Shown one piece after another: positions 26,901-39,425 of a DNA stretch of 64,000 nucleotides (the first letter of the stretch is position 1; the number at the start of each line of letters is the position of its first letter). The notes beneath the pieces are model-generated. The model was given only the letters and a program-made list of their open reading frames with translations. It was not told the origin of the DNA and did no database searches. This DNA comes from Lateolabrax maculatus. Taxonomy: Eukaryota; Chordata; Actinopteri; Acropomatiformes; Lateolabracidae. The stretch spans positions 19,113,501-19,177,500 of the forward strand of contig CM062205.1 of assembly GCA_031216445.1 (NCBI GenBank), given 5' to 3'. A program made the position numbers and the translations under genes.

Positions 26901-28891
26901 CCAGACCAATACAATAAAGATGAATGAAATGTAATTTATGGTAATTGAAAGTATGTGTTTTTTAAGAATCCTGCTACTCTTGGTAACCCCAGAGCTCACT
27001 GAACAGTTTTCATCACTACTCTACTGAAGAAATGCTCCCTATGACAACTGTTGACCAAGTATGCTTGGAACTAACTAGTCTGTAAAACATGTAATCGAAC
27101 CACACATAAGGCGAAAATATCTATACCTGTTCTGAATAGCAGTCATCAGCTCCTCCTGGCTGCATCACACTGCCTCCCACAATCCCTCTCAAAGAACTCT
27201 TTAGCCTTTTGTGAATCTTTGTACTCTCAACACAATGAATCATACAAATAGGGAAGACTGGTCCTTAGGAAAATGATAATAACACTTGTTTCAGCAAGCG
27301 TCATAAAAACCACACGTCTTTTTAACCACAATGACCACGATCCTTAACCCAGTGGTTATTATTTTAACTGTGATGACACCATGAAGGTCCCCTTAATGGA
27401 AATTGTAATTTCAACCCAAACTTACCAAAGTCGTTTTTGTGACTAAACCATTACAAACTTAAATCATAGTCTAAGTTTACAAAACCGTTATATTTCTGTA
27501 ATAGTGATCTGTAGCAGTTGTGGAACTCACTGACAAACAATATTGTCTGACTGGTAGGATCGAAAGATCAGAAAATGCATTTTTTGTGCTGTTTAGTACC
27601 ACAAAAGGTTGTTTGTTTTTCTGATTTTGGTAAACTGCCCCTTCACAAATTCCCTCCCTTACTTATTGTGACTCATTATCTCAGTCATTAACTTACTCTA
27701 TTCTTTTTCTTCTCTCTCTGGGACATGATAAGACCTGTATTTCCCGGGGGCGGCTCAGAGGAGTCAGCCTTACTTCTCTGGCCTATCCCTGCACTCCTCC
27801 ACCCTGAAGTTGACCCCCCGGCTCACAGCGTCGCCTGTCTCAGCAGCACCCACTCCCTTGGGGGCTGCACAGGGGCGTGGAGCATCCCATCCCGACAGCC
27901 CTCAACATCCCAGACGTAAACACGGGTGACAAATGGGCCACGATATCAGGTATCAGGTGTCGGCGTGGAAGATTTATAAGGTAACAAGACAATGGGAGGC
28001 AGACACAAAGCGCCCCTATCTACCATCAATGCTTAGAGGGCCGGTTCCCGACTGCAGCAAAAACCACTTTGGTTTCAGCAGCCATGGAGAAAATTATTTC
28101 CCCTTTAATCCTCTCAGTTTTTTCATCCATGCAGCACAGATTAGGTGCTCTCTCACGGCTGAATCAGATGTTTGTGGCTCACCGGGAGGACATGTTTTGG
28201 TGTGCTGATTGAAGACAGAGGAGTCAGGCACAAGAGGACTTGTTGTGAAATGAAGGAAGTCCCCACTTGTGGAAAGGGAAGTTCGGGGTCACGTAGAGCT
28301 TGGTCCGGGATGGAGGAGGCAGTTGTCCATGTCATCCTGTTTCACAATCAGCGGCTGATCGGCTTACAATAGTACAATAGTCACATCTCTTTGTATTAAA
28401 TAGGCTCTAAAGAGATTTGCAAGATTTCAAAACAAACATCTTGTTTTTGTTGGTTTCTGCTGGTGGGGATGTTTTTGTCGTCTTTAATAATAATGCAGAG
28501 TACATGATCAGTTTGTGTAGTAGTGTGCAGGGAAAAAGTTAAAGCAGCAGACCTCACAGATGTAATCAATCAAGGAGTCTTAAAAAAAGTTAATTCAACA
28601 CTCCCAGTGTTGAAGCTATAAACTGCTGTGATATACAGACGTTATATACAAAGGTGAAATGATAAAATATAGCTGTTATCTACATGCATTTTTTCACTGT
28701 CACTCCCTTTTGGTGTGGATTTTAACACATATTTAAGCTCTGGCCAAGCTATTGAGACTACACTGACATCATATGTGTTGCTTTATGATAAATTAGATGA
28801 TATATACCAATATTAAAACATCTTTTCAACTCTCATAATGCTTCTTTACACTCTTTAAACTTTTAAAATTTCTTTCTTTAAAATTTTTTTT
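23910..28891. other. Gene-poor DNA, 5 kb, with GC-richer patches
   Basis: No gene is supported. GC-richer patches lie near 24200-24340, 26050-26460 and 27730-27910, and a CTC array lies at 25.7 kb. The 148-codon minus frame at 26277-26723 is Arg/Lys/Glu-rich and matches nothing I know. AT-rich DNA fills 26750-27650 and 28380-28890. Confidence 0.5.
25732..25768. repeat. (CTC)n trinucleotide array
   Basis: An imperfect tcc/ctc array. It produces poly-Pro, poly-Ser or poly-Arg frames that are not genes. Confidence 0.9.
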
Positions 28892-29262
28892 TGGCCACTT
28901 GAGGGCAGCGGAAACAAGTTGTGAACACAACGTTGACATATCGTCACCTCTGAAGTTCATATGACAAACTTAATGATTAACTAAATCATTAATTTAGAGT
29001 CAAGATTCTGGCCACCTAGCAATTGTAAATCCAATATATCCAATATAGTAATATATACTGTCTTTTGGCTCTGTTTTTAGTCTCTACCAAAAGGGAAAAT
29101 GTCTTGCTCTTAAGCTGTTAAATGCACCATTGTTCACCAGCTACTCACTAACTGTGTCTGTGAAAACAACACTGAGATCGGTGACAATAAGTTGTGGGCT
29201 GGACAGCTGAACAAGGAGCTGAAACTCGCTATAAAGCTCTGTAACTGCAGATTCAGGTGAAA
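28892..29262 (-). mobile_element. Family B copy 1, reverse orientation
   Basis: Read on the minus strand it contains gcgagtttcagctccttgtt, agctggtgaacaatggtgca, agactaaaaacagagcc, aggtggccagaat and a final ctcaagtggcc. Its order matches the copy at 53 kb. It is diverged by many substitutions and is therefore old. Confidence 0.68.
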
Positions 29263-29504
29263 GTTTTCATCACTGTGAGCGATCCCCTTTCATATTGTCA
29301 CATTTTCATATTGTCATTTGATTTTGTCATTAGAAAAATGTAGATTATAGCCGTTTTTAAGTCTAATGACTTATCTTTGTTGTGGTCTAATTTAGTGAAG
29401 GAATCCTACTGATACAGTCAGCAGCATTGAAGGATCCTATCATCCATCTTTGAGGCTTTAAGGTGATGACAGGCGAAAGAGGAGATCAGTGTGTGTGTGT
29501 CGGG

Positions 29505-29700
29505 GAGGAAGGGGGCGCTGGCGCCGCGTACCACGCGATCCTCACGGATTCCCGAAATGGTGTTCCTGACACGTGAAAATCCTGCATTGCCCAGGCCACA
29601 CACTCCCCTCCTGCTCACGAGACGCAATCACCCACCGTCTCCTCCTACGCCGTGCGCCCACGGCCACCCTCAGAGGACCTGAAACTGGAGACGCAGTCAG
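29505..29700. promoter_or_regulatory. CpG-rich patch in a gene-poor region
   Basis: Many CpG pairs occur within a short span (ggcgctggcgccgcgtacca, cacgcgatcctcacggattc, acgccgtgcgcccacggcc), in contrast to AT-rich DNA either side. It could be a small CpG island, an alternative promoter or an unmethylated enhancer. No open frame here resembles a known protein. Confidence 0.35.
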
Positions 29701-29838
29701 CAGGAGTGAACCTCCACCCCGTCATCCCAGCTCCCTGTCCTTTGTCTCCTCACAATGTGGAGCGGTACAGTGAGTGAACAGTGAACAGATTCCTCGCACA
29801 GCTCCTCAGGCAAAGGCTACAGCTTTAGGAGCTCTACG

Positions 29839-29868
29839 GTGTGTGTTTGTGTGTGTGTGTGTGTGTGT
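29839..29868. repeat. (GT)n microsatellite
   Basis: A GT array with one ttt interruption, just downstream of the CpG-rich patch at 29.5 kb. Confidence 0.9.
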
Positions 29869-29970
29869 ATTTGGGTGGCTTACTGATTATTTTTACCTGC
29901 ATTTATCCTCTTCTTTGTTTGACTTTTCACAACTCGTGACACATTTTCTTCAAATAAAATGTGCAGACGT

Positions 29971-30050
29971 AAAGGGTTAGTTCACCCAAATTAAATAAAT
30001 AATGAATTACATAAAAACACTTTTAGTTGGGTCAGTTTCTTAAAGTAATG
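29971..30050 (+). repeat. Possible short dispersed repeat fragment
   Basis: The opening aaagggttagttcaccca is a word common in fish repeats. The following AT-rich DNA gives no clear end. It lies just left of a family B fragment. Confidence 0.3.
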
Positions 30051-30129
30051 TCTCAATTTTAAAATCTGTATTTTATCAAATAATGTGTATAATGTGAAAT
30101 CTCCTTCAGCTCTATGGAGTGTTTTATGC

Positions 30130-30395
30130 ATCTTTTAGCTAATTGTTTTGGTTTTGCAGCCTGCAGCTAAATCATTTTGGTTCATTGCTGTTTTCAGCAA
30201 AAAAACTTTGATAAGCTCAGCATGAAATGGCAGACAGACAATGTTAAAACAGAGCTAAAGGAAGAGTGAATATTGGACATTGGTTTGTTGACCGGCATCC
30301 CAACCCCAAATTAAACGTTGCTCCATATGAATAGCAACACGTTCACTCTGTCATCTTTATAAGGTGATAATATGTCAGTGTTGTATATTGTTTTT
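30130..30395 (+). mobile_element. Family B copy 2, partial
   Basis: It has ctgttttcagcaaaaaaact, agcatgaaatggcagacaga, agagtgaatattggac, then ataaggtgataatatgtcag. The start is unclear and the end is missing. Matches follow the order of the 53-kb copy. Confidence 0.58.
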
Positions 30396-33300
30396 TTTTT
30401 TTACTTGTTGCCAGTACAGATCAACTTGTTTGAAGAATGTTTTACAAGACACTGACTGTATCTTAAAACAAGACAAAACAGGCAGATTGTTGCACCTGAA
30501 CCCCCCCAAAAATTACACTTGAGTCAGGTTTTATCTCACTGCTCTGGCAGACTTAAAGGACTCCACAATAGACAAAAAGTACTTGGAGATTATTTGTAGA
30601 TTGCACAGATTATTTTGTATGTTAAAGTGTTGCTCATTCAAATCTAATTTCATCTTTTCAATGTAAGCACCACAAACAAATTCTCTTAATCTTAATGGCT
30701 GGATGCCGTAAGTAACAGAGAAAATTCATTTTTTTTGCAATATGCATGGACTGACCCTTTAGCATCTAACTGAGGAAAGTTATTTTAAGTTACAGAATAT
30801 AAATCATAGTGTAATCCTATAATTAGTTAACTGACTGAATGTGTTTATATTAAGTTATTTATTACAGAGGGTCATCAGTCTTATTGCAATTCTGTAATAG
30901 GCCCAGAACATTTTTCCACTGCCGTATAAACATGGCTTCACACCAAAAGTCCCCTCAGTGGGTGGGGTTTTCCCAGGGGGGCTGCCGGCGCTGGGCCCTG
31001 ATTGGTTGATAGAGACGGTGGAATTGAGTGACAGGCTGTCAGAGGGCATCCATCGGGGGACAATGTGCCCACTCAGAGGCTCAGAGGTCAGCCTCCTAAC
31101 AACGGCTCCACCAGTGAAGTTTGTTTTCTCGTGAGGAGCCACCCTTTCATGTGTGCCACTCATTATCAGAGCTTGTGCCCCCCGCTGCCCTAAACAAGGC
31201 AGTCTGTGTGTACAATTGTGTGTGTGTGTGTGTGTGTATTTTACTAAAAACCTCTTTATATCTTCCTGTGACCCTGTTTTGCCAGAAATGGAGCGCATAC
31301 AATTGGGAATCCGACTCAGGTCGACCTGAGTTGATCGGGGCTCGACTGTGTTTAGTTTGGCAGGAGGAATAGCAAAATGAATGTCCTTGTCTGTTTTATC
31401 TGGACAACCTCTATCACTTGCTGTAGTTTTATTCTTGCTTTCCCAAGCCTATAATAACCACAGCTTGCATCTTTTCAGCTATTTCCAGCTGTCTGTGCTC
31501 CAAGCTTTTACATAATCAAGTGTTGCAAAAGGACGTACATCTTGAAAAACGCTGTGCAGATATGGAATAGTTCCTGGAATGTGACTATTCTGCGGGTGAT
31601 GTCAACAGGGGCCAGATTTTTAGAAGTTGCCAGAGAGCAGTAAAGTGAGTAGAAACAGTGGATGTCCTGTGGAGGAACAGACGAGTGAAGATCAATAGCT
31701 TGGAGATAGAGGAGTGTTATTTTGAGCAGAAGCCAGACAGACACAGGCCTTTTGTGTTGAAGATGAGAGAGGGACTGAGGCTATGTGAATTCACGCAGAT
31801 AGTGTGTGTGTCTGCTTCGTGTGCAAGAATGCCAAACACTGTATGTGTGATGTGTTGCATACATTTCCGTGCATGTGCGTGGGTTCCATTTCATGTGTAT
31901 GTGTCCATTTTGGTATGTATGTGTGTTGATCAGACGTGGCCTTTTCTCCAGAGAAGAAAGCAGCTCACTGTCCTCACGCTGTCCTGGGTCTAAAGTCTAG
32001 CCTGGTCTGGTCTGAGACCGGGCCTGCATGGCTGGAGCTCTGTGTCTCGGCACGCTGAAGCCCGGCCTTGTTCCCAGCTGTTTGTTCAGCTGGCCCACCA
32101 GCGGGGACACTAGGGACTCAAGACCCCCCTCTCAGGCCCAGTCGGACACCTCCACCACCGCACCCACCCAGGTCACCCACCTCCCGACCCCCTCACCCCG
32201 GGGTTATTTGCTCCGAGGCCATCGTTTGAGAGGGGTGTTTTGTTCAGCCCTCATTTGGGCCGCGGTCCCCGCTTAGGCTCTTGTCATCAGTGCCATTGAT
32301 CTGCTCCAAATGAGCTGATTAGGGGGCCTGCAGTTTGTCCTGTTGAGTGGGACGGCCTAAGCTGGGCTCAGCTCGGCAGGATGACGAGGGGGTTATGAGG
32401 ATGAGGGACAGGGGTCAGAGTGCACACAGAGCAAACACAGTTGGGCATTCAAGCTCAAAGATGCAACATGAAATCAGTGGTTGTTTGAAGAGGATTGGAT
32501 CAAGCCCGTTTGGTTGTGTTTGTTATGTCAGTTCCAACCCCTGTGGCTTTGGTGATGCCGCAGCGCTCAGATCAGTGTTGTCTCTGACAGCGCTCTCTTT
32601 GATTTTCACTAATGGACATCATCGACCCCTTTCACTTTGTCTTTTTGCTTTGTCAAGCTTCTTTTAAAGCTTGTGTATGGGCCATTTTACTTTTGCACCC
32701 ATAAAGCCATTGCATGAAGGTTTCGGCGAGTTCATGCATACCTACTGTAAGCATAGAATTCGATCCCTACCAATGTCAAGGCGCTGCTTGTCCAACCAAT
32801 ATGTTTACTGATCTCAGATGACCTGGTTATTTTAACCCCACATAGTGTTACCGGTCTGTGTGTTTTCTGCAAAAACTGTGGCTGGTTGAGTACGACTGCT
32901 GTGTTCAGATCTGCTCAAATGAATTGTACCAAGGGGGAAAATAAACCATTTCAACCTGACTAAACAACGCAGGTTTGAAACCATCCTAAAAGAGAGGACA
33001 GAAGTACACAATCTAAGTGGATCTCCCTCTTGATACCTACAGCACGGCATGTGTACCTGAGTGCTTTCATGCATTAATGTGTGTCAGCATTTGCCTCTGT
33101 TTATCGGTCTTGGGGCCTTATAATTACAGTCTTAGTGTAATCTAACACTCCCACCACTCGCTGTGTAAACTGAGAGGCCTCCTTCTTCTAGGTCAGGGAT
33201 TAAGAACGAGGTCCTGTTGAATGAGCTGCACATTACTCTGAGACACCCTTAACATTTGTCAGGGAGGCATCAATAATATCAGAGGAGTGGGGTTTGTCTA

Positions 33301-34925
33301 AGACCCAGAGATAAAGACACGGGGCAGTTAATGACAGACAAAGAGGGGTTACCTACAATTACTCACACAATTTGTTGTGGAAGCATAAACAGAGAAGCAG
33401 GGATTTGAAATAATGAGCAGTATTGTATATCAGAATAATGTGGACACATTGTGCACATGCGTGGTTAGAGACTCTCTTCATATATCTGCTCTGAAACAGG
33501 CTACAATGAGGCCTTTGTTTTCTTGCTTGTTTACGGCACGCGGAAATTTTCCACAATTTGAGCTGGTTTATGGTGTGAAAATGTTTCTTCCAGTGGGATA
33601 GTGAAACTGCGAATGTGTTGGAAGGATGTCATGTAATTAGCCAGTGCAAATGAAGCCATCTTCTCCTGCCAAAGCTCTCTGTTTTCTTTTTTTTTTTTTT
33701 TTTCTAAGCAAGGCCTCTGTGCTATGCTGTGTCACAGGTCAAAGTTTACAGGGTCAGGGTGGACACTGGGTCCTCACATCCGTCTTCATTAGAGGTCTGG
33801 AAGTACTCAGTGACCAGACCTCCTCCTCTTTCTTTTCAAAAAACTATCTCTCCGTTTCTGATAAACAGCTACATCAGAAGACAGGGCTTAGCAGTGTCAA
33901 CACAGAGCTGCCTGACATATTCCACCAGGGAGACTCTGCAGTAAACAACACTCACCCGCTCGAAGATGCTATCTCTGTGCTGAAATGTGATTTAATTCAT
34001 GAAATTGTTTTCCAATGAGCTCATTTTTGGCCTTGAAACACATTTAGATGATGCATTTCCTTACATTGTTGGAGATAGGTGGCGATGACAGCGTAATGAA
34101 TGTACTACAACCATCAGCAGACAGCCAGCACACTCACTCATTATACGTTGTTGTGGATAAAAGAGTCAGTTAAATACTAATAGTGTAACTTATAAAGGTA
34201 AAAACTCCCTAAGAGACACAAACTGCAATACTTTATTTCACATCAGACTACAATTTGTGATGTTAAATTTGCACAGACACAGGAAAATGGGGTTTTACAC
34301 ATAAAAACCTTTAAAACTGCCCTAGTTCCTTTCTATGTTGCAGCTCAACATGTTTTACTGAAATAACGAATTGTGTAAAAGCTGCCCTACATTAGACCTA
34401 CAGATGTGTGGAAACTGTACTCCTTTTTGGCAGATTGGCTCTATGTTTTCTGCAGCAATAGCAGCTCTTTTCTCCATTTGTTCATTAGGCTTTCAGTGTT
34501 AAAATAAAAGAATGGTCACGCTGCATATTCACAAGTACACATTTTGCAAACTAAATAACTCTTTTACAATACAATGTGACGGCAACTGAGGGTAAAGATC
34601 TGCTCCCTGAACAGCTGCTACATCACACTCGTGGGTGGGAACTTGGCAAGAACAGGTGAACTGTGTATCAAGATGAATATAATATACAAATTAGACATTG
34701 TACATTAATAACATTAATATTTTGGAAAAAAACATTTTTGGTGACAGACATCTGCTGCCTAGTGTTTGCAGATCATAGTGAGTTGAGAAACAATGGAATG
34801 GTAAAATTAAATAGTTTTGAAAATGTATCTTTATAAACACAAAAATACTTTAAATCACACAAAGTGGAATCTGTCTATATCCTATTCTACCTATCAATGG
34901 AAAATTCGAAGGTTCTTACAGTAAA
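30396..34925. other. Gene-poor DNA, 4.5 kb
   Basis: A TG array (31.2 kb), a GC-rich patch (about 31990-32400) and a T run (about 33686-33703) are present. The GC-rich patch gives an 82-codon + frame rich in Thr/Pro/Ser that does not resemble a protein family. No gene is supported. Confidence 0.5.
31217..31238. repeat. (TG)11 microsatellite
   Basis: A short uninterrupted TG array. Confidence 0.9.
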
Positions 34926-35268
34926 TTCAAGGAATAGTTTGACATTTTGGGAAACACTTAACTTCCTTGCTGAGTTAGATGAGAACTCTAATCAAACCAC
35001 CCATAAAACCACATCTTGTGATAACACTGACTTTAACTTTGTGTTTGGAACAAATAAGTAACCTTTAAAGGTGCATGTGCTTTAGGTGGATTTTGTTGCC
35101 CTCGGACAGAGTCAGGTTAGGTGTTTCCCCCTATTTCCAGCAATGCTAAGCTAACTGGCTGCTGGCGGCAGCTACATATTTAATGGACAGATATGAAAGT
35201 GGTATCAATCTTCTGATCTAATTCTCAGCAAGAAAGTATTTCTCAAAATGTCAAACTATTCCTTTAGG
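34926..35268. mobile_element. Family A copy 3: both ends kept, shortened middle
   Basis: The left end is caaggaatagtttgacattt and the right end is aaatgtcaaactattccttt, near-perfect inverted repeats. The inside keeps gctaagctaactggctgctg and gaaagtggtatcaatctt but lacks much of the middle. The outer TTAA has mutated on both sides. Confidence 0.78.
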
Positions 35269-36990
35269 CTAAAAGCTTTCTTCCATGCTGCATGAGATCA
35301 CTTAAACACTGGATATTTTACAGTGAAAAGCCATCACAAAGAGCTTCAAGCTGTTATTCCACTGCTACTTTGGATTTCCGATCCTGGCTGTTACATACAT
35401 AAGTTCAAAACAGCTGCTGTGGAAATAACAGCACATACAGATCCTATTTTCTAAAATGTCAAAGCAGTCCACAAAACCCACTAAATGCAAACTTTATTCT
35501 CTTGTTCTTCATAGAGTGATACTCTTAAACATGATAACTCTTGTCATGTGGTTCCCACTATAGAGAACCTCCTGGGTTTCACTTCGGGAAAACCGAGGCC
35601 TGGAGTGATGCATCAAACTAGATCCAAACTAGACTAAACTAGATTGAATCAGACACTCAGACACAACGCTTGTGAGGGGACTGTCCCTCTTCCTCCCTGA
35701 GGTCGTTATCAGAACAATGACATCACTGTAGCTCTGCGACATTACCAAATGTGTGGTGAGAATTAGGGAAAAAGAGCGGAGGAGCGATGAAGGGAATGAG
35801 ACAGAGAGGAAGAGCGACGGAGATGGAAAGAGGGATGCACTGACAGAGACAGCGGCAGTTTCAGAGAGAGAGAGGGGGAATAAGAGAGAGAAAGCCTCGA
35901 GCTGTGGCTTGGCTGAACTCACCGTGAACCTCGGCAGATTTATTTTCTCCGGAGCCTGTTGCTCGCTCAAAGGGGGCCAGATTTACATGCCTCTCCCTGG
36001 GCTGCTGTGAAGCTCGGGGAGCCGAGGACGGGATAAGTCGGCTGAAGGGGCGAGATGGTGGTTTTTTTCGCAGGTTATGGGGTGACACAGAGTGGGAGAG
36101 GAAAGAGGGTTTCACATGCAGTCCACTTTCTAGACCATTATCTGGCCTTCAGTTTCATGTGCTCTGGTGGTGCTTACCAGCTTGCTATCCTAATTAGAAA
36201 CACTCCCTCCATTAACTGTGGTGTTTCATTTTAAACCCTGTCGCTCTTATTGACAGGGTTGGTGTGAGTCGATGGATCCCTGCTCTCACAGCCCCGCATC
36301 CTCTGTGGTGACATACCGCCAAGCTTATGTAATTTTTAACACGATCTGGTTTATGTAAGCGGTAACATAATGTGCTGTTCTCGCACAGTGGAGACACAAA
36401 AACATTGTCATGCATAGACATGTACACAAACACAGGTGCCAAGGTTTATATTACAGTAAAAACGAAGGACATCCACATTTGTCATGAACTTTTGCATGTT
36501 TTTGTCTGCAAATGGCTTCTTTTCATTCTTGTTCATATTTGGCCAAGTAGACACAATATGACACCATGCTGAGATGCTGTATTTAAAATATAGGTTTAAT
36601 AAAAGAGGATTTTCCATGCATCTGAAGCATCAGTCGTAAATGTCAGACTTTTTTGACAGCATATTGCAATCAAAGCACAAGGACCTCTTTCCAGATATTT
36701 TTCAACAATGTTCAGCAGAAATCCACTGCAGTGGGAACCAATACCAATTCCTCTGCTGACAGTAGACTCATTATGGACAGAAAGAAATGCAGCCACAAGA
36801 CAGGATTTATTTTAAGAGTCATAATTCACCTTTTCTTGAAAAACATTTGCTTTCTGTATCATTATCATTGTCCCAACTCATAGGCTACAGTATCACCAAC
36901 AACTGGTGGCAACAAAAATCGGGTCTAATCTCTGGAGTATTTTAAAGGCATTTTAGTTCTTGAATTTTGTTTATTCATGGATGTACAATA
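35269..36990. other. Gene-poor DNA with a GA-rich block
   Basis: A purine-rich stretch (about 35760-35900, gagagagagaggggg type) gives charged low-complexity frames on + and Ser/Leu/Phe frames on -. No gene is supported. Confidence 0.5.
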
Positions 36991-37390
36991 TTAAAGGGGC
37001 ACTCCACCAATTTTACACATGAAGTTCAGTTTACACTGCCTGTGAAAGCTTTTGTATAATATCTTCTGTGGCTTTGGAGGGAGCTTTCCAAAATGTAAAA
37101 AATTAATCTCAGATGGGGCTTGAAACTTTTTAATTTTCAAACAGCAGAAATTTCTAAACAGAAAGCCTGAGTTACACATTAAAAGTGTGGCGTTTGAAAG
37201 ACACAGACCATTGCATTATGGGAAATGTAGGATCCAGTGTTTTTGGAGCTTGACCCGTACTAGTTACTAAAAGGCAGAATATTTCGGCCTCTGCTGCTTC
37301 GATTTTGACCATTCTCTTTTTGAATCCGTCTCATGTTAATTCCCCAACTTTACAGAAGTGCAATACTAAATCACTGGAGTAGCCCTTTAA
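36991..37390. mobile_element. Family D copy 1: TTAA-flanked element, 400 bp
   Basis: It starts ttaaaggggcactcc. The end ggagtagccctttaa reverse-complements to ttaaagggctactcc, matching at 13 of 15 positions. TTAA lies at both edges. Inside are gcattatgggaaatgtagga and gtttttggagcttgac. No coding capacity is visible. The ends resemble those of families A and H. Confidence 0.75.
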
Positions 37391-39107
37391 GAGAGCAAGT
37401 CAGCCTTGCTGCCAAGTTGCCTCAGTGGCTAACCACAGTCCTGCACCCAAATAAAAAAACCCTGGAACCCAAAACACATTTTTCTCATAGACTACCATTA
37501 AAACAGCCATCTGTAAAGCTGTTGACAGGACACCTCCGACTGCAATATTCTATTTGTATTTAGAAATATCTAAACTATAAATGTATAATATTTGTAAAAC
37601 TTTCCCAGAGACTAGAAAAGTGATTTCTTATGAGTGTCAGTGTAAAGGCTATGAGGGTCGGGGCCAAGGACATAAAGGGTAATGTTCAGGATGAGAGAAA
37701 ACTGTTTTGGGTCAAGCGCAGGATGGGCAACTTTCATTACAATGAACGGGTGCCAGCTTGAAGTCTGGTTTTCACTTCTCATAATACATCCATGAGTTTA
37801 CCACCCACAACATTTGTTGATCACTTGGGATAGATTCTGGGTAGAGCTGATGTGGGATGAGGAAATAACAACGAGGGAAGACGTATTGTGATAGCCACTT
37901 TTGGGTTAGCCACAGAGCAAGAAAGGCAACCACACTGCCTAACAATTAAAAAAATGCCACAAAGTCATTTATTTAAGGAAGTGACAGTATCATTTCTTGT
38001 GAAAATGAACCATATTCTCTTTCAACATAGAATCTAGACATTTCCCCATACCAATCGGTGTTTTTTGAAATGGCCACTTGAGGAATCGCAACCTAAGGGT
38101 ACTTTCACATTGGCTGCAGTATTTGAATGTGGCAATGGCCCCTTCCAAATACCAAACAGAAGTACATGCCTCACCTACGAGTTTGAGGTTTCCACACCAG
38201 ATAAACAGTGACAGCTGTCCATTATGTATCCAAAAGGTCAACTTCACTAATGATTTTAAACACGATTTCCACTTTTGCTCCAGTTCTACCTCATGTACTG
38301 TAATTATAGAGGATAATACAGTATGCAAGCTCACACTGGAGCCCACTGAGGAAGAGGGGAATTAACTAGCTGTCCTCTCACTCAACTCTCTGTGAACTGC
38401 TTTTGGAACCAGGGGTCAGCGACTCCGGCTTTCATATCATTTTTCCCTCCCACTACTCGGCTGTTTTTTTTTTTTTTTTTTTCTTCTGGGGGTGAGTTGA
38501 GGAGGTCTGGGGAGGCAGGAAGGCTCTCAGCTCCTGATCCCAGCAGAGCTCGGAGAATTTGGCTGCTGGCTTTGTCTGACAGGTAACGCTCAACACGCCT
38601 GTAGGAGCAGCCCAGCTGTGACCCAGAGAGTGAGGAGGCGTGAGGGCGAAAGGGCAGACAAGAGATAGGTGTAAAGCATTAGACCTCTGCCCTGTTCACG
38701 TGTGTTTTAGATTTTACGATTAAGTAAAGAGGATGTGAGAAAAATAAAACCATAAATTATCTGATAGTTGCAACAGATGTCTCGTGATATTGCTAATCTT
38801 GTGTGAACTCACTACTCAATATTTTTCACCATTATTTGTTTTTGCAGACAATTTCCTTTTTCTCTTCCCACTTGTGCAATTTCTGTATCCCTTCCTCTAT
38901 CAAAAAATCAAGTAGTGGACTCTGTAGAGGAACTTTTGATTGCCTTTTTCGTGCAAACTTGCTAAATGTATAGTTTTACTTCCCTAAGTGCAAAGTAAAT
39001 GCTTTGCTAATAGCAAAGTTTGCTGAATCAGATGAATAAGTGATGATTTGTGATTTCAGTATCTGGTGTGAAATCAAAAACACCCCTTAATAAGCTGCTG
39101 CTTGCTG
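37391..39107. other. Gene-poor DNA, 1.7 kb
   Basis: It contains a T20-type run near 38463-38482 followed by a short GC-richer stretch. I recognise no gene or repeat family. Confidence 0.5.
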
Positions 39108-39425
39108 ATACCTGAACCTGCAACAGTTACATTTGTAAACACACCATTGCCATATTATAATTTTATAAACTTGATGTGGTGATTTTGTTAGCAAACAGTT
39201 GCCTATTTACCCATTCAGCAGTTATGAAGCAACATTATAATTCATATGGAGTCGTGTTTCTGGCCATGTGAAGAATGTAAGTCAACTATTCACTCTCCTG
39301 TTTTGGTCCTGCCGTTTGGTAAACTGGAGTGTTGGGGGACACATTTCTGTGGGTTCAACATTACGAGCGACCCACACAGTCATTTAACCATGGTTAATAT
39401 AGAAATAATGAGTATCGCAGCAAGT
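39108..39425 (-). mobile_element. Family B copy 3, reverse orientation, internally deleted
   Basis: On the minus strand it reads actcattatttctatattaa near its start, then accaaaacaggagagtgaat, gccagaaacacgactccata, tgttgcttcataactgctga and a final gttgcaggtt. The middle third seen in the 53-kb copy is missing. Confidence 0.62.

Noticed and set aside
30855..31298. 147-codon minus frame
   Set aside because: It runs through the TG array (poly Thr-His) and has no recognisable domain.
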